A stretch of DNA of 64,000 bases, from assembly GCF_020329485.1 (NCBI RefSeq), contig NZ_JAGKJI010000012.1:62001-126000 (forward strand), given 5' to 3'. The notes under the pieces were generated by a model that did no database searches, was not told the DNA's origin, and worked only from the letters and a program-made list of their open reading frames with translations. Below, piece by piece: positions 17,795 to 25,799 of the stretch. Both the position numbers and the translations under genes were made by a program. The stretch comes from Bradyrhizobium cenepequi (lineage in GTDB: Bacteria; Pseudomonadota; Alphaproteobacteria; Rhizobiales; Xanthobacteraceae). Each line of letters opens with the position of its first letter. The stretch's first letter is position 1.

Positions 17795-19077
17795 GACGCA
17801 ACCCGCAGCTCGAGCGCGGCGAGGGGAACCGGACGTTCCTCCTGCACGTCGCTGAATTGATCGAACATCGTGAGATAGTGCTGGTGGGCCCGCTCCCAGG
17901 CGAAATCATCGGGCTCGCCCCAAAGTTTCCGGTAATCGGGCGAACCGGGATATGGATAAAGCGGCACTGGATCGTTGGCCCACACACCGGCATCCTGCAT
18001 CCGTCGGCGCCAGCGTTGGACCACGGGATCCTCGTCTTCCGGCATCTCGATCAGATTGGCTTGCACGAACGGCACATGCCGCCGCGCTTCGACCAGCCGG
18101 TCGGCGAGTTGATCCGTCGTCATCTTGCAGTTCTTTGCCAGCGCCGCGCGGCCTTCCGGCGTGAGGCTTTCGACGCCGGCTTCGATCGACACGCAGCCGG
18201 CGCGGCCGAGCAGCTCCAGCATTTCGGGGTGCCACAGATCGATCCGCGTCTGCACGCCGAATTTGAGCCCGCGGGCGGTCAGGCCGTGCAGCAATTCGGC
18301 ATTGGGCAGGAAGATCTCGTCGATGAAGTAGAGATACTCGATGCTCTGGTCCCGCAAGCGGTCGATCTCTTCGAGAATGACGGCGGCGGGGCGCCTGCGA
18401 TAGGCGTTGCGGAAATTCTCCTTGGCGCAGAACGTGCAGTTATACGGACAACCTCGCGACGCCTCGACCTCTGCGCCGGGGCCGATCGGATCCGCCTCGA
18501 AGCGGTGATGGTGGTGATGATGCCGTCGGATCATCTCGGCTGGCCAGCGCAGTGTTGGCTGATCCCTGAAGTTGACCGCCTGTGGCCCGCCGTTGACGCG
18601 AATTGAATTGCCGTCCGTGAAGCACAGCCCGGCGAAATCGCGCTCGCCGTTGGCAAGGCGCAGCAGCGAGTGCTCGCACTCGCCCATCACGACGATGTCG
18701 ACGCCGAGCTTCTTGAGCGCAGTCTTCGGCGTGGTCGAGCCGTGAGGCCCGACGGCGACCAGCTTCGGTGCAAGCTCGCGTAGCGAAAGTGTGAGCTCTT
18801 GCGGAACGCGCAGTTCGGGCGGCGCGCACCGCCAGAACAGGTAGGTTGGCGCGGTCGTGACCACGACGAAGTCAGGCCTGAACGCGCGCATCTCGGCCTC
18901 GATTGCGGCAAGCGAAAGATCGAACATATGCGCATCGAGCAGCAGCGTCGGATGCCCGGCTTCGCGCAGATAGTGCTCGGAAATTCCGAGCTCCAGAGGC
19001 AGGTGCGGCGAGCGGCACCCGAAATAGATGCTGCCGTCGAAGTTCCAGTTTGGATTGATCAGGGCAACGCGCGTCAT
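17791..19077 (-). CDS. B12-binding-domain radical SAM protein
   Basis: Residues 1-145 form a Rossmann-type cobalamin-binding domain (LELGISEHYLREAGH, FVVVTTAPTYLFW, DIVVMGECEHSL). The radical SAM core follows, with its iron-sulfur cysteines at 210, 214 and 217 in SRGCPYNCTFCAKE. A run of six His at 186-191 lies in the linker. Later motifs are YLYFIDEIFLPNAELLHGL and VSIEAGVESLTPEGRAAL, normal for the partial TIM barrel. Family members perform methylations or rearrangements at unactivated carbons. In a glycan operon, C-methylation or another radical sugar modification is a reasonable but unproven guess. I recall a TIGRFAM model for an oligosaccharide-locus subfamily, which needs checking. It overlaps both neighbours by four bases. 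Confidence 0.9.
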   Translation of the reverse strand: MTRVALINPNWNFDGSIYFGCRSPHLPLELGISEHYLREAGHPTLLLDAHMFDLSLAAIEAEMRAFRPDFVVVTTAPTYLFWRCAPPELRVPQELTLSLRELAPKLVAVGPHGSTTPKTALKKLGVDIVVMGECEHSLLRLANGERDFAGLCFTDGNSIRVNGGPQAVNFRDQPTLRWPAEMIRRHHHHHHRFEADPIGPGAEVEASRGCPYNCTFCAKENFRNAYRRRPAAVILEEIDRLRDQSIEYLYFIDEIFLPNAELLHGLTARGLKFGVQTRIDLWHPEMLELLGRAGCVSIEAGVESLTPEGRAALAKNCKMTTDQLADRLVEARRHVPFVQANLIEMPEDEDPVVQRWRRRMQDAGVWANDPVPLYPYPGSPDYRKLWGEPDDFAWERAHQHYLTMFDQFSDVQEERPVPLAALELRVAS

Positions 19078-20138
19078 GCCGAGGCTTCCCGGTTAGCGAG
19101 TCCGAAGCGGCTGTCCAACCATGCGTGCAGCGATTGCAGTCCTTGCCGCAGCGGGATCTTCGGCGCCCAGCCGAGTGCAGTGGAGAGCGCTCGCGCGTCG
19201 GTGACGTACCAGGGCTGGTCACCGGGCCGCCAATCTGCAAACGCGTATTTGACCTCACGGCCGGTCAGTTTCGTGATGTGGTCGATCAGCTCGAGCAGGC
19301 TCACGGAGTTGCAAGGACCGCCGCCCAGATTGAACACCCGGCCGCGCACGAGCGCGATATGGTCCAGCGCGGATAGCCAGGCATCGACGGCATCGGAGAC
19401 GTGCAGCGCGTCACGAACCTGATGGCCATCGCCATAGATCGTCAGCGGAATGTTGCGGATGGCGCTCAGAAGGAAATGCGCAATCCAGCCCTGGTCCTCA
19501 GTCCCGAACTGCCGTGGCCCGTAGATGCAGCTCATGCGCAAGACGACTGCTTGCAGGCTGAACACGCGCGCATAATCGCGGACATATTGATCGGCCGTTC
19601 CCTTGGAGCAGCCATAGGGGCTGTAGAAGTCGAGCGGAGCGTTCTCGGATATTCCGTCCACGAGCATTTCGCTTACGGGCGCATAGCGGGCGCCGGCTCG
19701 CGTGATCTGCGTGTCGTCGATCAGCCGGCCGTACACCTTGTTCGTCGATGCAAAGAGCACAGGGGCGGATTTGTTATGCAGGCGCACGGCCTCAAGCACA
19801 TTGATCGTGCCGCGGGCGTTGATCTCAAAATCTCCGACGGGATCCGCCATGCTGTCGGTCACGGCGACCTGGGCCGCGAGGTGAAGCACGGCACGGGCGT
19901 CCCTCACAGCATCGATGACCGGGATCGGGTCGCGGATGTCAGCCACGATGATGTTGATCCGGTCACGATGCCTTGACTTGAGCCACTGCGCATTCTCGCG
20001 GACGCCGGCGCGGGCGAGGTTGTCGAGGATGAGGACATTATCACCGCGCTCGGCCAGTCGATCGGCAAGGTTGCAGCCGATAAAGCCGCAGCCGCCGGTG
20101 ATCAGCACTGGCCTGTTGTTTCTGTTCTTCACGATCAT
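19074..20138 (-). CDS. NAD-dependent epimerase resembling CDP-paratose 2-epimerase
   Basis: A 354-residue extended SDR enzyme with GGCGFIG at 15-21 and the catalytic pair Tyr175 and Lys179 in SPYGCSKG. The strings FASTNKVYG, MSCIYGPRQFGTEDQGW and TIYGDGHQVRDALHVSDAVDAWL closely resemble CDP-tyvelose/paratose 2-epimerases (RfbE type). Those invert C2 of a CDP-dideoxysugar and are unusual outside O-antigen loci. Related UDP-sugar 4-epimerases share part of this pattern, so the substrate is uncertain. No other CDP-dideoxysugar genes are in the window, which argues for a different NDP-sugar. Confidence 0.83.
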   Translation of the reverse strand: MIVKNRNNRPVLITGGCGFIGCNLADRLAERGDNVLILDNLARAGVRENAQWLKSRHRDRINIIVADIRDPIPVIDAVRDARAVLHLAAQVAVTDSMADPVGDFEINARGTINVLEAVRLHNKSAPVLFASTNKVYGRLIDDTQITRAGARYAPVSEMLVDGISENAPLDFYSPYGCSKGTADQYVRDYARVFSLQAVVLRMSCIYGPRQFGTEDQGWIAHFLLSAIRNIPLTIYGDGHQVRDALHVSDAVDAWLSALDHIALVRGRVFNLGGGPCNSVSLLELIDHITKLTGREVKYAFADWRPGDQPWYVTDARALSTALGWAPKIPLRQGLQSLHAWLDSRFGLANREASA

Positions 20139-21247
20139 GCGACCAATCCTCGTCGCGACAGTTCCTCGGCGGCCTTCTCGGCCTGGTCATCGGCTATCTG
20201 GTCCGCGAGATAATCGGCCAATTCCGCGAGCCCGTCTTCAAAGGCGACGCGCGGCTCGAAGCCGAGCAGAGCGCGGCTCTTGGTGATATCGGCAAAGCAG
20301 TGCCGGATATCGCCCGCGCGATATTTGCCGGTGATCTCGGGCGCAAGCTCCGCGCGCCCCATGACGCGGGCAAGATCCTGCGCCACCGAGGCGATCGTGC
20401 GGCTTTGGCCTGAGCCGACGTTGAACACGTCGTTGGTCCGGCCGGTCTGAAGAGCGATCCGGCAGGCTCGGGCGACATCTTTCACATGAACAAAATCGCG
20501 CCGCTGCAGACCGTCCTCGAACACGAGGGGGCGACGGCCGTTGAGCAGGCGGGCGGCAAAGATCGCCAGCACGCCGGTATAGGGATTCGACAAAGCCTGG
20601 CGCGTGCCGAACACGTTGAAGAAGCGCAGCGCGATGGTCGGAATGCCGTAGGCCTTACCTATGATCAGGCACATCCGTTCCTGCGCATATTTGTTGAGCG
20701 CGTAGATCGAGCTTAAGGAGGGCGGCTTGGTTTCCGGCGTCGGCACGGGATCAAGAGTGCCGGCCGCGGCATCGCGCAATTCCCATTCAGCGCTTCGGAG
20801 CTGGTCAATCGACCGCTCTTCCGGCGCCAGCTCGGCATGATCAGCGGCGCGGTAAAGGCCCTCACCATAGATGCTCATGGAGGAGGCGACGACGAGACGT
20901 TCGACCGGACGCCTGGACAGGGCCTGCAGCAGGATCGCTGTGCCGAGTTCGTTGGTCCGCACGTAGGAGTCGATGTCGTACATGCTCTGGCCAACGCCAA
21001 CTGCGGAGGCGAGGTGCAGGACCATGTCGGCGCCGCGCAAGGAGCGCTCGACGGTAAGCGCGTCGGTCACGTCGCCGACGACAAGCTCCGCCTCGCGGTC
21101 GAGATAGGAGGGACGCTCGCGTTCGGCGCCATGAACCTGGGGCGAGAGATTGTCGAACAGCCTGACCTCGTAGCCCGCCGCAAGCAGCGTGTCAGCGGCG
21201 TGGGAGCCGATGAAGCCGGCGCCACCCGTAATCAATACTCGTGTCAT
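20135..21247 (-). CDS. NAD-dependent nucleotide-sugar epimerase (dTDP-rhamnose 4-epimerase-like)
   Basis: A 370-residue SDR enzyme that begins [16 protein letters not shown], with the NAD loop at the very start. The catalytic motif is YALNKYAQE, and SSMSIYGEGLY and FFNVFGTRQALSNPYTGVL follow the pattern of WbiB-like epimerases. The C-terminal half has LQRRDFVHVKDVARA and YRAGDIRHCFADI. A GAGAGAGA stretch precedes the chosen ATG. A longer frame would run through an apparently non-coding segment. It follows the glycosidase-like gene after a 330-base gap, the only large gap in this operon, and overlaps the next gene by four bases. Confidence 0.85.
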   Translation of the reverse strand: MTRVLITGGAGFIGSHAADTLLAAGYEVRLFDNLSPQVHGAERERPSYLDREAELVVGDVTDALTVERSLRGADMVLHLASAVGVGQSMYDIDSYVRTNELGTAILLQALSRRPVERLVVASSMSIYGEGLYRAADHAELAPEERSIDQLRSAEWELRDAAAGTLDPVPTPETKPPSLSSIYALNKYAQERMCLIIGKAYGIPTIALRFFNVFGTRQALSNPYTGVLAIFAARLLNGRRPLVFEDGLQRRDFVHVKDVARACRIALQTGRTNDVFNVGSGQSRTIASVAQDLARVMGRAELAPEITGKYRAGDIRHCFADITKSRALLGFEPRVAFEDGLAELADYLADQIADDQAEKAAEELSRRGLVA

Positions 21248-21577
21248 TCTCTCTCGCTTCCTTGCCAAACGTTGGACCGGGTCCCGCAACCGGCCAGAGA
21301 TGAAAGTGGGTGCGCGCTCTGATGGTCGATTGACCGACGCGCCTGTCACGTTTGGAGTCAGAAGCAGTGCAACGAATGTTCGTTCCTCAAAAATGTACAA
21401 ACAATGGTTTCTCTAACTTCGATCAATAACATGAGTAAAGATCCCGGCCGGCATTGGTCAGAATAAGACGCCGTGCCGAAGCGGGCGCAGCTCGAGATGA
21501 GCAGCGACTGCGGCGCCGATGTCGGACTAGCCGATGCGCTAGCCGATCGGTGATCTCTGGGTCCTGCATCACGGGGA
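21248..21577. other. Gap inside the glycan operon
   Basis: The only sizeable interruption of the overlapping operon. On the minus strand an ATG at 21590 opens a 55-codon frame (MRVLIPVMQDPEITDRLA), ending at 21423. It overlaps the end of the preceding gene and is preceded by AAGAGAA, but it resembles no family I know. It may be the stub of a deleted gene or chance. A second promoter for the distal genes could lie here; none is obvious. Confidence 0.35.
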
Positions 21578-22528
21578 TCAGGACACGCATGTCGGTTCTC
21601 TTGCTTCGATGGATGTCGAGGCAGAAGGCGCGAGCCCGGTCCTGGCAGCATAGCGCTCCACCATCCCCGCGCAGAAGTCAGCGAATTCATTCGCGTCAAG
21701 TGGCGGGCTGGTATGGTGCGGGGCGACGCCGCGGTGTTCCGGGGTGAAGCAGAAGGTGACGGTGACGTCAAACTCCGCAACCGCGTCCATCTGGCGATCG
21801 AACCAGTCGAGCGCGTTGGGACGGAAGCTGTCGGCCCATGACAGGCCGGTCCGCAGATGTCTGACGCCGAGCCGGCGCATCCAGCGCACTGCGTCGTCGA
21901 GGCGATGATCCTCGAAATGAAACCATTGGCATAGCCCCATCGCGTGGGAATAGTCCGTGAACAGCTCCAGTCCTGCCTTCGGCGTGCCGTCCTCGCGCAG
22001 CAGCCCCATGTGGAAATGCCGATAATAGGAAGAGCCTTCTGCCTCTTTGTGCCGCGTTGTCGCCTCCCAGGTAGAGGGGAGGTCGTAGAGACTGTACCAA
22101 TGGATCCGCGGCGCGCGGCCGACCAGTAGTTCCGCAGTGCGCTTGAGCCCCCAAGCTTGCACCTCCTCGGCGCCAAATGAGGAGACGCCGACCTCCGTCA
22201 CCCACACTGGCAGCGAGACGACTGCCTCGATTTCCGCAAGCTTGCTCGGCCATTCGTCGATCTGCCACAGATTCCAGTCGAGCGGAAAGCCGTGTACCGC
22301 GACCGCCTCGAAATGATCCAGCACCCCGCGCGCCTGCATGTTGCGCATGAAGGATGGATCGATCGGCGAGATGCCGCCGAGCACCCGCGGCAGGGCCGGA
22401 TGAGCGGAGTGGATCGCCTTGCCCGCAGCGATCGCGAGTTCGGCGAACTTCGCCCAGTCCGGATCGATCAGGATATCCCAATGCGACTTGTTGTTCGGCT
22501 CGTTCCAGATCTTTGCCGCTTCGATCAT
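21578..22528 (-). CDS. Glycoside-hydrolase clan A-like protein with apparently circularly permuted TIM barrel
   Basis: The 316-residue product starts MIEAAKIWNEPNNKSHW, so the strand-4 acid/base motif NEP (Glu10) is at the extreme N-terminus. The likely nucleophile is Glu112 in VWVTEVGVSSFG, about 100 residues later as in clan A glycosidases. Strand-8-like RIHWYSLYDLP follows near 141-151. Residues 198-293 look like the first three barrel units: LGVRHLRTGLSWADSF, DVTVTFCFTPEH and EFADFCAGMVERYA, which normally precede NEP. There is no signal peptide, so it would act inside the cell. The start overlaps the methyltransferase stop as ATGA, and upstream sequence in this frame is antisense. Activity could be hydrolysis or transglycosylation of the operon's glycan. 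Confidence 0.7.
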   Translation of the reverse strand: MIEAAKIWNEPNNKSHWDILIDPDWAKFAELAIAAGKAIHSAHPALPRVLGGISPIDPSFMRNMQARGVLDHFEAVAVHGFPLDWNLWQIDEWPSKLAEIEAVVSLPVWVTEVGVSSFGAEEVQAWGLKRTAELLVGRAPRIHWYSLYDLPSTWEATTRHKEAEGSSYYRHFHMGLLREDGTPKAGLELFTDYSHAMGLCQWFHFEDHRLDDAVRWMRRLGVRHLRTGLSWADSFRPNALDWFDRQMDAVAEFDVTVTFCFTPEHRGVAPHHTSPPLDANEFADFCAGMVERYAARTGLAPSASTSIEAREPTCVS

Positions 22529-23292
22529 CTGACGGCCCCCTGCGATGGATAGACCGCTCCCTCGGCCTGCGGCCTTGTCACTCTCCGACAGAGATACACC
22601 TCCGCTTCGGGATGAGCGGCAATGACAAAGCCGGCGCTGCGCAGCATCGCCTCGACGCAAGCACGGTTGGGCACCCACCAGTTGGTGCGATCACCGGCAT
22701 ATTCGTTTTCGATGAAGTGCAGTTTCGGGTATCCCGGGCGATCGAACTGGTCCGTCGTCCAGAAATCGTAGTTCCTGTCCAGCGGATCGACGCGGCCGTC
22801 GCCGCGCAGCATGGATTGGAACAGCAGGAGATCGCCCGCGACATGCTCATGGATCAGGTCCAGCGCAAGCAACGGATGGCGGAGGTGATAGAGCACGCCC
22901 ATGAAGATCACGAGATCGAACTTTTCCTGGAGCTGGCCGACGTCGTAGGCGGACAGCTTGCGGAACTCGATCTTGAGCCCGTTCACCTCGGCGGCAAACC
23001 GCGCCTGCGCCAGATATTCCTCGTCGGTATCGAGGCCGAGCACGCGTTCGGCGCCGCGTCGCTTCATCTCCATCGCGTAGAAGCCGGCGTTGCAGCCGAT
23101 GTCGAGCACGGTCTTGCCATCCAGGTTATCAGGGATGACGCTGGAGAAGCGCCGCCATTTCGCGGCGGGATAGTCGCCGAGGAAATGCGACGGCGCTGTG
23201 CTGATGCCCTTGAGATCGAGGTTGTGAAACCACGGGCCGAGCGCGTCGACGCGTTGGCGGATTTCCTCCCTGGAGAGCGTGTCGCTCGTCAT
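22525..23292 (-). CDS. SAM-dependent methyltransferase of a glycan-locus family
   Basis: A 255-residue class I methyltransferase. Motif I is TVLDIGCNAGFYAMEM at 61-76, the acidic ribose-binding region is VLGLDTDEEYL, and post-motif III is FMGVLYHLRHPLLALDLI. The N-terminal WFHNLDLKGISTAPSHFLGD and the later PNRACVEAMLRSAGF resemble the CmoB-like subgroup, whose tRNA-modifying members share this lead-in. Given its neighbours, sugar O-methylation is more plausible than tRNA modification. GGAAGGA lies before the ATG. I recall a TIGRFAM family of rhizobial-locus methyltransferases with this look, not verified here. Confidence 0.83.
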   Translation of the reverse strand: MTSDTLSREEIRQRVDALGPWFHNLDLKGISTAPSHFLGDYPAAKWRRFSSVIPDNLDGKTVLDIGCNAGFYAMEMKRRGAERVLGLDTDEEYLAQARFAAEVNGLKIEFRKLSAYDVGQLQEKFDLVIFMGVLYHLRHPLLALDLIHEHVAGDLLLFQSMLRGDGRVDPLDRNYDFWTTDQFDRPGYPKLHFIENEYAGDRTNWWVPNRACVEAMLRSAGFVIAAHPEAEVYLCRRVTRPQAEGAVYPSQGAVR

Positions 23293-23308
23293 GCGATCCT
23301 TCCATTGC

Positions 23309-24097
23309 TTACGTTGCGGGTACTCGGACGGCGTCGTTTGGCGAGCCCGCCCATAGATTCGCTCGGCTATCGCTGGCGTCGCTGTCGGCAAGCAGCGCCA
23401 TCGCCGTGCGATAGCCATCCACGGTGCCGACATCGACATAGGATTCGCCGGCCTTGATGCCGATCCCGTGGCCTCCGGCCTCGAGATAGGCGTTCACCAG
23501 CGTTCCGAAATATTCGTCGCGGCAGTGCCGCTGTCGCCAGAGCAGTTGCAGATCGCGAAAGCCGGCCGCGGACATCCTGAAGGCGCCCCAGATCCAGTTC
23601 GATTTGGCGCCGGTCTGCTTGACCTGGATCTCCCGCACGTTGTCGCCATCGAGCACGACGGCATCGAAGAATTCGGGATGTTCGACCGGAAACAGCAGAA
23701 AAGACAAATCCGCATCCGGCAACGTTTTCAGTGCCGCCTTCGGGAACCATACCGTGTCGGGAAGTCCGACTACGACATCGTCACGATCTCCGACGACTGT
23801 ATTCGCCCTGAACACCGCATCGCAGAGCCCTGAAGCGTCCGGCTGCACGACGTAGGCGAGCTGAGCGCTGCCATAATGATCGCCAAAATATGCGAGGATG
23901 TCGGATTTGCCTGGCGAAATGACGAAGCAGATCTTGTCGGCACCGGCCAGGATCAGGCGTTCGATCAGATATTCGGAGACGGCGCATGGACGGTCGGCGC
24001 CATTGTCGCGTCGGCTCCCGACAGGCAGCAGCTCCTTCGAGAATGCCAACGGCTGAATGCGACTGCCGCGGCCAGCGGCCGGAACGATGCCCCACAT
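23309..24097 (-). CDS. Sugar-phosphate nucleotidyltransferase (RmlA/GalU-like)
   Basis: The 262-residue product opens with MWGIVPAAGRGSRIQP, the nucleotide-binding loop of NTP transferases, with Lys21 in FSKELLPV. VVGLPDTVWFP near residue 110 supplies the magnesium-binding Asp region, and KSNWIWGAFRMS and SYVDVGTVDGYRTAM complete the sugar-binding side. Such enzymes join a sugar 1-phosphate to NTP, giving the activated donor for the glycosyltransferases here. The fold also covers inositol-1-phosphate cytidylyltransferases, which is relevant because an inositol-phosphate synthase gene leads this operon. It begins one base after the preceding stop, with GGAGG upstream. Confidence 0.87.
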   Translation of the reverse strand: MWGIVPAAGRGSRIQPLAFSKELLPVGSRRDNGADRPCAVSEYLIERLILAGADKICFVISPGKSDILAYFGDHYGSAQLAYVVQPDASGLCDAVFRANTVVGDRDDVVVGLPDTVWFPKAALKTLPDADLSFLLFPVEHPEFFDAVVLDGDNVREIQVKQTGAKSNWIWGAFRMSAAGFRDLQLLWRQRHCRDEYFGTLVNAYLEAGGHGIGIKAGESYVDVGTVDGYRTAMALLADSDASDSRANLWAGSPNDAVRVPAT

Positions 24098-24098
24098 C

Positions 24099-25202
24099 TC
24101 ACGCCTCCTCGGCGTCGGGCTGGCGCGCGCGGCGGTGCGTCGTCTGCTCCAGAAGTGCGATCAGCTCGCTAGCGCGGTTACCCGAGCTATGCTGCGCCAG
24201 TGTCCGCTCACGCGCGCGCCTTGCGATGCGCAAGAGCTCGGCGTCATCCATTTGAAGTGCAGCCAGCGTGTCGCGCTTGTCGTGCGCTATCAGGATATCT
24301 TCGCCCGGCGTGAAGAATGCCTCGATGCCTGCCCAGGCATCGCTGAGCAGGGGCGTGCCACACGCTGCTGCCTCGAACAGGCGACCCGACGGGCACCAGC
24401 CCATCTCCGCCATCGCGCGGCGGGTGACGTTGAGTGTCAGCCGTGACGAGGAAAAGAACGGCGCGTGCTCTGACGGCGGCAGGTGCCGGACGAAATAGAT
24501 GTTCGGCGACCACGGAAAGCTGTCGGGATATTGCGCGCCGCCGATCAGGAAGCGGAGATCCTGTCTCGCGTGCGCAGGTTCGACGAAGAGGGTTTCGAGG
24601 GCGAGCTGGCGATCCTCCGAGTGGGTCCCAAGATAGGAAAGCGCGGCGCGATATTGCGGCTGCGGCGGCACGCGCCGATGCACGTCGGCATCGACATGGC
24701 CGTAAAGCGGCTTGACGTTGCTTGCGCCGAGCTTGCGGTGGAACTCGTCTGCAACGCGTGGCCCGCCGGTGAAGCTCAACACAAGGTCGAATCCATCAAG
24801 GCCGCCGGGGCCGATATAGGGCACTGCTTTTTCGGCCTGCAGCTTCGCCAGCGTAACCGGCGTGTCGAGGTCATAGAACACCGCGCGTGCGCGGCTCTGA
24901 TCCAGGATCAACTGGGCTGCCGCGATGGCATCGGGACAATAGGAGGTGACGATCACCGCATCGGCGCTGAGGATATGGTCACGCGCCTTGGCGCGGATGT
25001 CGTCCCACGTCGAGAACAGCTCCAATTGCCCGCCCGGCAACTCGAGCAGATCCCTTGCGCCGGCGTAATAAGGAACGTCGCGCTCGAAGAATACGATCGC
25101 ATGGCCGGATCGTACGAGATGCTTGCACAGGCCACGCCACAGCGTCGCATGGCCATTGCCCCAGGACGACGAGATCGTCAGGCCGAAAATCACGATCTTC
25201 AC
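24099..25202 (-). CDS. CgeB-like glycosyltransferase (copy 4)
   Basis: A 367-residue paralogue closest to copy 1 at 13349-14473. Both share the order SSWGNGHAT near residue 13, FYDLDTPVTLAKL near 130, LSYLGTHSEDRQ near 190 and a C-terminal [18 protein letters not shown]. Start is GTG, overlapping the preceding stop as GTGA. The protein has no membrane segment. Copies 1 and 4 bracket the operon, which suggests a duplication followed by recruitment to successive glycosidic bonds. Donor and acceptor are unknown. Confidence 0.83.
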   Translation of the reverse strand: MKIVIFGLTISSSWGNGHATLWRGLCKHLVRSGHAIVFFERDVPYYAGARDLLELPGGQLELFSTWDDIRAKARDHILSADAVIVTSYCPDAIAAAQLILDQSRARAVFYDLDTPVTLAKLQAEKAVPYIGPGGLDGFDLVLSFTGGPRVADEFHRKLGASNVKPLYGHVDADVHRRVPPQPQYRAALSYLGTHSEDRQLALETLFVEPAHARQDLRFLIGGAQYPDSFPWSPNIYFVRHLPPSEHAPFFSSSRLTLNVTRRAMAEMGWCPSGRLFEAAACGTPLLSDAWAGIEAFFTPGEDILIAHDKRDTLAALQMDDAELLRIARRARERTLAQHSSGNRASELIALLEQTTHRRARQPDAEEA

Positions 25203-25795
25203 GCCGGCACCCGTTGGTTGATCTGCGCGATGCGAATCCCGGCCTCCTCAACGGCCAAGGTGCTGACGCTGCCTGGATCGACCGCGATCGAGAGAAAATT
25301 ATCGAGCGGAATCTTCGAGTAATGCAGCAAGGCGGCGCGGATCGGCTCCGCGTGGCTGACGATGGCAACCGTGCCGTCGATCCGGTCGCGGCCGAGCTGT
25401 TCCACATGTTCCACAACGCGCTGTTGCAGCGCGCGCATGCTCTCGCCGTTTGGCGGACAGCTCGCCCCCCGTTTCTCATTCCATAGCGTCCAACGCGGAT
25501 CGTTCGTAAGCGTCGCAACGGGCTGCCCGGTCCAGTCGCCGTAGTCGATCTCGTCAACCGCCGGCACGATCTCGACTGGAAGACGGAAATGCCAGGCAAG
25601 AATCGCGGCTGACTGACGAGTCCGTCCCTGCGGGCTCGCCTGGATCGCCGAGGGGATGGGCCGGATTAGATCGGCGCAGTGCGCCATCTGCCGGCAGCCG
25701 AGGTCATCGAGCTGAACGCCGGCCATCCGACCACATAGCACCTGTCCGAGCAGCGCGTGGTGGCCGTGGCGAACTAAGTGAATGGTCTGCACCAT
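25199..25795 (-). CDS. Histidine phosphatase (phosphoglycerate mutase-like) family protein
   Basis: A 198-residue enzyme. Phosphate-binding RHG (Arg9, His10) lies in MVQTIHLVRHGHHAL, a second Arg in SPQGRTRQSA, the Glu-containing EIDYGDWTG near 90, and the second catalytic His in AIVSHAEPIRA near 150. These are the marks of branch 1 histidine phosphatases such as CobC and sugar-phosphate phosphatases. Position directly after the inositol-phosphate synthase gene suggests dephosphorylation of inositol phosphate or a sugar phosphate. The start at MVQTIH is favoured because AAGGCG precedes it; an upstream ATG would add six residues. Confidence 0.86.
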   Translation of the reverse strand: MVQTIHLVRHGHHALLGQVLCGRMAGVQLDDLGCRQMAHCADLIRPIPSAIQASPQGRTRQSAAILAWHFRLPVEIVPAVDEIDYGDWTGQPVATLTNDPRWTLWNEKRGASCPPNGESMRALQQRVVEHVEQLGRDRIDGTVAIVSHAEPIRAALLHYSKIPLDNFLSIAVDPGSVSTLAVEEAGIRIAQINQRVPA

Positions 25796-25799
25796 TGGC

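Noticed and set aside
18502..18519. His6 run as a cloning tag or vector artefact
   Set aside because: It lies inside a native gene between two natural domains, coded by mixed His codons (CAC and CAT), with no vector sequence nearby.
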